Assembly (NCBI RefSeq): GCF_035918235.1
Contig: NZ_CP109485.1
Span: 1,426,001-1,490,000 of the forward strand
Direction of reading: 5' to 3'
DNA from: Streptomyces sp. NBC_01445
Lineage (GTDB): Bacteria > Actinomycetota > Actinomycetes > Streptomycetales > Streptomycetaceae
DNA length: 64,000 nucleotides
The position numbers and the translations under genes are program-made. Under the pieces are notes generated by a model. That model saw only the letters and a program-made list of their open reading frames with translations. It was not told the DNA's origin and searched no databases. This document shows, in pieces, positions 59,204-64,000 of the stretch (the first letter of the stretch is position 1; the number at the start of each line of letters is the position of its first letter).

Positions 59204-60189
59204 GTGCTGAACGAGACGGAGTTCCGGAGTGCGGACGTGCCGGCGGCGGACCGGCTGGCGTACTGGGCGGAGCGGGTGGGGCAGACCCACGCGCCGGTGC
59301 GGATGACCAGCGATCACGCCCATGACTTCCGGGCCACCCAGCGGGTGCTCGACCTCGGTGCCGTGTCCGTGTGGCCTGCCACGTTCCAGCAGCTGATCAT
59401 CCGGCGCACGCCGAAGCTGATCCGCCGCTCCGACCCGGAGCTGTACCACCTCTCTTTACTCGTGGGCGGGACGGGGACCGGCACCTGGGACCGCGAGGAG
59501 GCCGTGTACCGGCCGTCCGACCTGCACATCAACGACTCGTCGGTGCCGTGGGAGATCCGCACCGGCAAGGACCCGGTGACGGCCGTGGGCCTCGAACTGC
59601 CCAAGGCGCTGGTGCCGTTGCCCCGCGGGGCGCACGGCCGCTCCCTCCCGAAGCGGGTGCCGGCCGGGACGGGGATCGGCGTGCTGCTCGCGCAGTTCCT
59701 GTCCCAGCTGATCGCCGACACCGCGTGCTACCGGCCGTCCGACGGGCCCCGGCTGGGAGGGGTCGTGACCGATCTGGTCACCGCGGTCTTCGCCCACGCC
59801 CTGGAGGCCGAGAACAGCCTCCCCCGGACACGCACCGGCGCGCCCTCCTGCTGCGTATCAAGAAGTTCGTCCAGGAGCACCTGCACGACCCGCAGCTCAC
59901 CCCCGCGGGCGTCGCTGCCGCGCACCACATCTCCACCAGCTATCTGCACCGGCTGTTCGAGAACGAGGAGGCCACGGTCGCCGCCTGGATCCGCCGCCGG
60001 CGCCTGGAGGCGACCCGTCGCGACCTCGTCGATCCGGCGCTGAGCTCCTGCCCGATCCACACCGTGGCGGCCCGCTGGGGCTTCCCCCGCGCGGCCGACT
60101 TCAGCCGCGCGTTCCGCGCCGCGTACGACATCACGCCGACGGAGTACAGGAGCCGGGCCGCCGCTGTGGACACGCCCCCGCGTCGCTGA
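59204..60189 (+). pseudogene. AraC-family regulator, frameshifted
   Basis: From GTG 59204 (GGGGAGAA 8 nt upstream; an upstream in-frame GTG at 59162 is less likely) the frame encodes an AraC-binding-like sensory domain to about 59820 (LAYWAERVGQTHAPV, LYHLSLLVGGTGTGTWDREE, FAHALEAENS). The DNA-binding domain (LTPAGVAAAHHISTSYLHRLFENEEATVAAW, HTVAARWGFPRAADFSRAFRAAYDITPTEYR) continues only in a second frame to the stop at 60189. One extra C in the CCCCC run at 59821-59825 would join them (LPPDTHRRALL). This may be a recent inactivation, a sequencing slip or phase variation. The sensory part has a TTA codon. Confidence 0.75.
59456..59458 (+). other. In-frame TTA (bldA-type) codon in the AraC regulator
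   Basis: TTA in the first frame of the AraC-type gene, in the LSLLVGG strand. Regulators with TTA codons are classic bldA targets. Confidence 0.8.
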
Positions 60190-60346
60190 GCGCGCCATGA
60201 CTCCTTGTCGCCAAGTCGACTGTGCGCGCTCGACGTAATCGCCCGCGCACCCTGTTCGGGCCGCCCCGCTCCAGGCATGATCGTCACCGTCGCCCACCCG
60301 TCGGCGGTGACCGGGGCCGACGGGATTCCCGGACCCGGAGCCCCTC

Positions 60347-61834
60347 TTGCGCCAGCCCAATGTCGTACTGATCTGTGTGGACCAGTGGAGGGGCGACTGC
60401 CTCTCCGCCGCGGGCCACCCCGACGTCCACACCCCTCACCTGGACGAACTCGCGGGCGAAGGCGTGCGTTTCGACCGCGCCTACTCCGCGACGCCGACCT
60501 GTGTCCCCGCTCGCGTGGCCCTCTTCACGGGCCAGTCGCAGGAGCGGCACGGCCGGGTCGGGTACCGCGAGGGTGTGCCCTTCGAGCAGGTCCACCCGGT
60601 GACGCTGCCGGGCGAGTTCCGGCGCGGCGGCTACCAGACGCAGGCCGTCGGCAAGATGCACGTGTTCCCTGAGCGCGCACGCCTGGGCTTCGACGACGTA
60701 CGGCTGCACGACGGCTATCTGCACCACGCGCGCAGGCGTCACAGCCGCAACTTCGAGTTCTTCGACGACTACGTGCCCTGGCTGCGCCGCCAGCCGGGGA
60801 TGACGCCGGCCGCCGACTACGCGGACCACGGCGTCAGCTGCAACTCCATCGTCGCGCGCCCCTGGGACAAGCCCGAGGCGCTCCATCCGACGACGTGGGC
60901 GGTGACCGAGGCGATCGAGTGGCTGCCGCGCCGCGACCCCACCAAGCCGTTCTTCCTCTATCTGTCGTTCCACCGGCCGCACCATCCGTACGACCCGCCC
61001 GAGTGGGCCTTCGACCAGTACATGGCGCTCGACCCGTACGAACCCGTGGTCGGTGACTGGGTCGACCACTATGCGCCGTACCGCAAGGACGGCCATCACG
61101 AGGCCGCCGTCGGCGTGATCGATCCCCGTCTGGTGCACCGGGCGCGGGCGGGCTACTACGGGCACATGGCGCACATCGATCTGCAGATCAAGCGGTTCCG
61201 CGAGGCGCTGGTCGAGGCGGGTCTCGGTGACGACACGATGTTCTGTTTCGTGTCGGACCACGGCGAGATGATGGGCGATCACCACATGTTCCGTAAGGCA
61301 CTCGGCTTCGAGGGCTCGGCGCGGGTGCCGATCCTGATGAACCTCGCGCCGTCGATGCGCGGGGGCGCGGGCGGCTCGGTGGCCGACGAGGTCGTGGAAC
61401 TGCGCGACGTGATGCCGACGCTGCTCGAGGCTGCGGGACTTCCGGTGCCGGACAGTGTCGACGGGCGCAGCCTGCTGCCGTTCCTGCGCGGTGAACGCCC
61501 GGACGACTGGCGGGAGTACCTGCACGGCGAGCACACCTATCTGGGGCAGTCGCTTCAGTGGGTGACCGACGGGCGGCACAAGTATCTGTGGATGTCCGGC
61601 GACGGGCACGAGCAGCTCTTCGATCTCGCCGAGGATCCGAAGGAGTTGGTGAACCTGGCGCGGCGGCCCGAACACGCCGCGCTGCTGGAGCACTGGCGCG
61701 GGCGGCTGATCGACGCGCTGCGCGACCGCGAGGAGGGCTTCGTGGACGACGGCGAACTGGTGACGGGCCGGCCGGTGGTCACCGAGCTGCGGCACACCCG
61801 GGAGCGCATCGCCGCCGCGACCGGGGTCGGCTGA
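60347..61834 (+). CDS. Type I sulfatase
   Basis: 495 aa from TTG 60347 with GGAG 6 nt upstream. Sulfatase signature TCVPARVALFTG, with Cys near residue 52 in CxPxR, the substrate of formylglycine-generating enzyme. N-terminal VVLICVDQWRGDCLS holds the two metal Asp; distal FCFVSDHGEMMGDHHMFRKAL supplies the further Asp/His and Lys. No signal peptide, so it would act in the cytoplasm on an imported sulfated compound, such as a sugar sulfate or aryl sulfate. Converges on an SDR gene with 24 bp between stops. Confidence 0.9.
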   Translation: MRQPNVVLICVDQWRGDCLSAAGHPDVHTPHLDELAGEGVRFDRAYSATPTCVPARVALFTGQSQERHGRVGYREGVPFEQVHPVTLPGEFRRGGYQTQAVGKMHVFPERARLGFDDVRLHDGYLHHARRRHSRNFEFFDDYVPWLRRQPGMTPAADYADHGVSCNSIVARPWDKPEALHPTTWAVTEAIEWLPRRDPTKPFFLYLSFHRPHHPYDPPEWAFDQYMALDPYEPVVGDWVDHYAPYRKDGHHEAAVGVIDPRLVHRARAGYYGHMAHIDLQIKRFREALVEAGLGDDTMFCFVSDHGEMMGDHHMFRKALGFEGSARVPILMNLAPSMRGGAGGSVADEVVELRDVMPTLLEAAGLPVPDSVDGRSLLPFLRGERPDDWREYLHGEHTYLGQSLQWVTDGRHKYLWMSGDGHEQLFDLAEDPKELVNLARRPEHAALLEHWRGRLIDALRDREEGFVDDGELVTGRPVVTELRHTRERIAAATGVG

Positions 61835-61858
61835 CAGGGGGACTTCTGGTGAGGGAGA

Positions 61859-62626
61859 TCAGGCGAACCGCACTCCGAGCCCGCCGTCCACGGCCCACTC
61901 CGCGCCCGTGACGAAGGACGCCGCGTCGGAGGCGAGGAAGCAGACCACTTCGGCGACCTCCTCGGGGGTGCCGATCCGGCCCAGCGGATGGACGTCGAGC
62001 GCCTTGCGCTCGGCGTCCCGGTCCGGGTGCTGCTCGAAGTACTCGTCGACCAGTGCCGTCCTGATGTAGCCGGGGCTGACCGCGTTGACCCGTACGCCGT
62101 GCGGCGCGACCTCCAGGGCCATCGAGCGGGTCAGCCCGACAAGTCCGGACTTGGCCGCCGCGTACGGGTACATACCGGCGCAGGTCAGCTTCGCGTGCAG
62201 GGACGCGATGTTGACGATCGCCCCGCTGCCGCGCTCGATCATCGACGGCAGGGTGTGCTTCGCGCAGAGGAAGGCCGCCTTCAGGTCTACGTCGAAGACC
62301 TGGTCCCATTCCGCCTCGGTCATGGCGACCGGCTCGGCGTAGACGTTGCGTCCTGCGTTGTTGACCAGGATGTCGAGCGGTCCGAGCGTGGCGGTCACGT
62401 CGTCCACGGCGTCGGCGACCGACTGCCCGTCCGTGACGTCGACCCGGCGGAAGGCGACGCGGGCGCCCCTGCCGGAGAGTTCGTCGCGCAGCGCCGCTCC
62501 GGACTCCTCGTCCAGGTCGAAGAACGCCACGGCCGCGTCCTCGCGCACGGCCGTCTCGACGACCGCCCGGCCGATGCCGCGCGCCCCGCCCGTCACCAGG
62601 ACCACCCGGTCCGCCAACCGCCCCAT
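61859..62626 (-). CDS. SDR family oxidoreductase
   Basis: 255 aa from ATG 62626 with AGGAG 5 nt upstream (GTG 62632 less likely). Classical SDR: VVLVTGGARGIGRAVVE (residues 8-24), ILVNNAGRNVYAEPVAM, Ser in NIASLHAKL, catalytic YAAAK, and VNAVSPGYIRTALV. Sequence is of the 3-oxoacyl-ACP reductase/sugar dehydrogenase type, NAD(P)-dependent. The neighbouring sulfatase and putative hydrolase suggest a sugar or sugar acid as substrate, which is inference. Confidence 0.87.
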   Translation of the reverse strand: MGRLADRVVLVTGGARGIGRAVVETAVREDAAVAFFDLDEESGAALRDELSGRGARVAFRRVDVTDGQSVADAVDDVTATLGPLDILVNNAGRNVYAEPVAMTEAEWDQVFDVDLKAAFLCAKHTLPSMIERGSGAIVNIASLHAKLTCAGMYPYAAAKSGLVGLTRSMALEVAPHGVRVNAVSPGYIRTALVDEYFEQHPDRDAERKALDVHPLGRIGTPEEVAEVVCFLASDAASFVTGAEWAVDGGLGVRFA

Positions 62627-62681
62627 CGCCACTCCTCGATCGCTCCGCCTGCCCGGCCCTCGCCCGGCTCTTGACAGCCTA

Positions 62682-62694
62682 GCTGCTAAGTAGC
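62682..62694. promoter_or_regulatory. Imperfect palindrome in the divergent SDR/hydrolase gap
   Basis: GCTGCTAAGTAGC, 5 of 6 arm positions pair around a central A. It sits just after TTGACA (62671-62676), a -35 candidate for the gene at 62751, so it could be an operator. No regulator in the window is clearly assigned to it. Confidence 0.35.
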
Positions 62695-62750
62695 GACCCT
62701 TGCTGTCGCCCCGCGCCCCGGCCGGGCCCCGAGACCGAAGGTGCGAACGA

Positions 62751-64000
62751 GTGACCTCACGCTATGTGCTCCGACTCCAGGTGGATCCGGCCGACGATCC
62801 GACGCAGGCCGGCGACAGGCTGCTCGCCCTGGCGCGGGCGGCGCGAGCCGAGGAGATCTGCGTATTCCTCTTCGGCCTGGAGTTCAACGACGGCCACGAG
62901 AGCCTCGACGGCGTCGCGCACTGGCTGGCGACCACGCGCCCGTGGCGCACCCGGCTCCGCGCCGAGGGCATCGCCGTGAGCCTCAACCCCGGCCACACCG
63001 TGGGCCACAGCGACTGGGCCCGCTCCCTCAAGCCCGGCCAGACCTGGCAGACGATGACCGACCAGCACGGGACGGCCGCCGCCGTGCAGGTGTGCCCGCT
63101 GGACCCCGGCTGGCGCGCGTACTTCGCGCAGACCCTGCGTCTGTACGCAGCCGAGGACGTCGACACGGTGTGGATCGAGGACGACATCCGGCTGCACAAC
63201 CACCGCCCGCTCGACTGGGGCGGCTGCTTCTGCCCGCTCCACCTGGCCGAGTTCGCCCGCCGCACCGGCATCGAGACGACGCGCGAGAAGCTGGTCGCGG
63301 CCTGTACCGCGCCCGGCGACCCGCACCCCTGGCGGGAGCGCTGGCTGGACTTCTGGGACACCACGCAGCGCGAACTCCTCACGTCCTGGCGCGAGATACT
63401 CGGCGACCGGCTCGGCCTGATGTCCTCACGCACGGACTCCCACGCCGCCGAGGGCCGCGACTGGCAGTCCTGGCTGGACCTCCCGACCGTGCACCGCCCG
63501 CACTTCTGGGGCTACTCCGACGGCGCCGGACCCGAACTTCCGCGCGCGATCCAGCAGTTGGACATGCAGCGCACGGTGCAGCCCGAGGGCCTGCGCAGCT
63601 TCCCCGAGATCGAGTGCTGGCCCTACGGACACTGGAACAAGTCCTTCCGCCAGACGGGCGCCCAGATGTCCCTGGCCCACATCCTCGGCAGCGACGGCCT
63701 CGCGATCAGCCTCTACGACTTCCTCGGCAACCACCCGGACGACGAACCCCGCCGCGCCTCCTTCCTCGCAAAGTGGCGGGACACCTTCGACTGGCTGTCG
63801 GAGACGTTCCCGAAGACCCTGCGGACCGTCGGCGTCGGTCTGCCCTGGTCGGAGCGGACCGGACGGCGCACCCGCACCGAGCGCGAGGGCTGGCAGTCGC
63901 TCGTCGTCCCGCACGGCTCATGGGCCGGACTGCTCGGCGCCGCGGGCCACGCAGTGACCGCCCGGGGCGGCGCGAGCGTGAACGCCCTGTCCGGAGAGGC
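62751..64000 (+). CDS. Unrecognised protein, possibly a TIM-barrel hydrolase; 3' end beyond window
   Basis: GTG 62751 opens a frame that continues to the last base (at least 416 aa). No signal peptide. Segments alternate in (beta/alpha) style: YVLRLQVDPADDP, EICVFLFGLEF, GIAVSLNPGHTVG, VDTVWIEDDIRLHNH, GLMSSRTDSHAAE, SFPEIECWPYGHWNKSFRQTG, and GLAISLYDFLGNHP. Acid-containing strand ends WIEDD and EIECWPYGHWNK would be possible catalytic sites of a glycoside hydrolase, and CFCPLHLAEFARR may bind a metal. I do not recognise the family. The divergent SDR and nearby sulfatase suggest carbohydrate use. Confidence 0.7.
   Translation, partial: MTSRYVLRLQVDPADDPTQAGDRLLALARAARAEEICVFLFGLEFNDGHESLDGVAHWLATTRPWRTRLRAEGIAVSLNPGHTVGHSDWARSLKPGQTWQTMTDQHGTAAAVQVCPLDPGWRAYFAQTLRLYAAEDVDTVWIEDDIRLHNHRPLDWGGCFCPLHLAEFARRTGIETTREKLVAACTAPGDPHPWRERWLDFWDTTQRELLTSWREILGDRLGLMSSRTDSHAAEGRDWQSWLDLPTVHRPHFWGYSDGAGPELPRAIQQLDMQRTVQPEGLRSFPEIECWPYGHWNKSFRQTGAQMSLAHILGSDGLAISLYDFLGNHPDDEPRRASFLAKWRDTFDWLSETFPKTLRTVGVGLPWSERTGRRTRTEREGWQSLVVPHGSWAGLLGAAGHAVTARGGASVNALSGE

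Overview
The window looks like a Streptomyces (or very close actinomycete) chromosome. GC content is very high, GTG starts and ATGA/GTGA gene overlaps are frequent, Tat and lipoprotein export signals are common, and TTA leucine codons are nearly absent (three in-frame ones found by eye). Predicted promoters follow TTGAC(A/G)-N17/18-TAxxxT. No rRNA, tRNA, CRISPR array, insertion sequence or phage gene was seen, and no gene-free stretch exceeds about 220 bases.

Layout. 0-6.3 kb: end of a thioesterase gene, a Tat-exported serine hydrolase with a TTA codon, a DHFR-like reductase, an amidohydrolase/APC-permease operon with a divergent GntR regulator and a palindrome between them, then a decayed TetR gene. 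6.3-10.2 kb: MHS-type transporter, FadR-type GntR regulator and a group II PLP decarboxylase, with matching 19-bp palindromes in front of transporter and decarboxylase. 10.2-13 kb: a Baeyer-Villiger-type monooxygenase divergent from an AraC regulator, with a 21-bp-period direct repeat between them. 13-20.2 kb: secreted and housekeeping genes (orphan secreted protein, dienelactone hydrolase, DUF779, phosphodiester glycosidase, GalE, a secreted beta-propeller-like protein, a 64-aa membrane protein, a PLC/GDPD-like esterase). 20.3-25.5 kb: five-gene nickel/peptide ABC importer behind a Nur-like box, so probably nikABCDE. 25.5-31.6 kb: fatty-acid oxidation genes (two acyl-CoA dehydrogenases, quinone oxidoreductase-like protein, dienoyl-CoA reductase-like SDR, enoyl-CoA hydratase) and a PIG-L deacetylase. 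31.6-33 kb: proline iminopeptidase.

33-52.8 kb is the core: an L-rhamnoside/L-rhamnose system. It holds a LacI regulator, a four-gene rhamnose ABC importer, two exported alpha-L-rhamnosidases (GH78-like), rhamnose isomerase, the fused rhamnulose-1-phosphate aldolase/lactaldehyde dehydrogenase, rhamnulokinase and lutABC. Together these predict rhamnoside -> rhamnose -> rhamnulose -> rhamnulose-1-P -> DHAP + L-lactaldehyde -> L-lactate -> pyruvate. Four matching operators (consensus TGAAWCGWTTCA) sit before the importer operon, each rhamnosidase and rhaI. In two of them the operator starts exactly 7 nt after the predicted -10 box.

52.8-56.4 kb: an OpuC-type osmoprotectant importer whose ATPase gene is convergent with its permease/receptor operon; the receptor has TTA as codon 4. 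56.5-59 kb: double-CDGSH iron-sulfur protein, secreted sphingomyelinase-like enzyme, nitrobindin-like protein. 59.2-64 kb: an AraC regulator with a TTA codon and a frameshift in a C run, a sulfatase, an SDR and a divergent unrecognised protein cut by the window edge. The last three suggest a second, less clear (possibly sulfated) carbohydrate locus.
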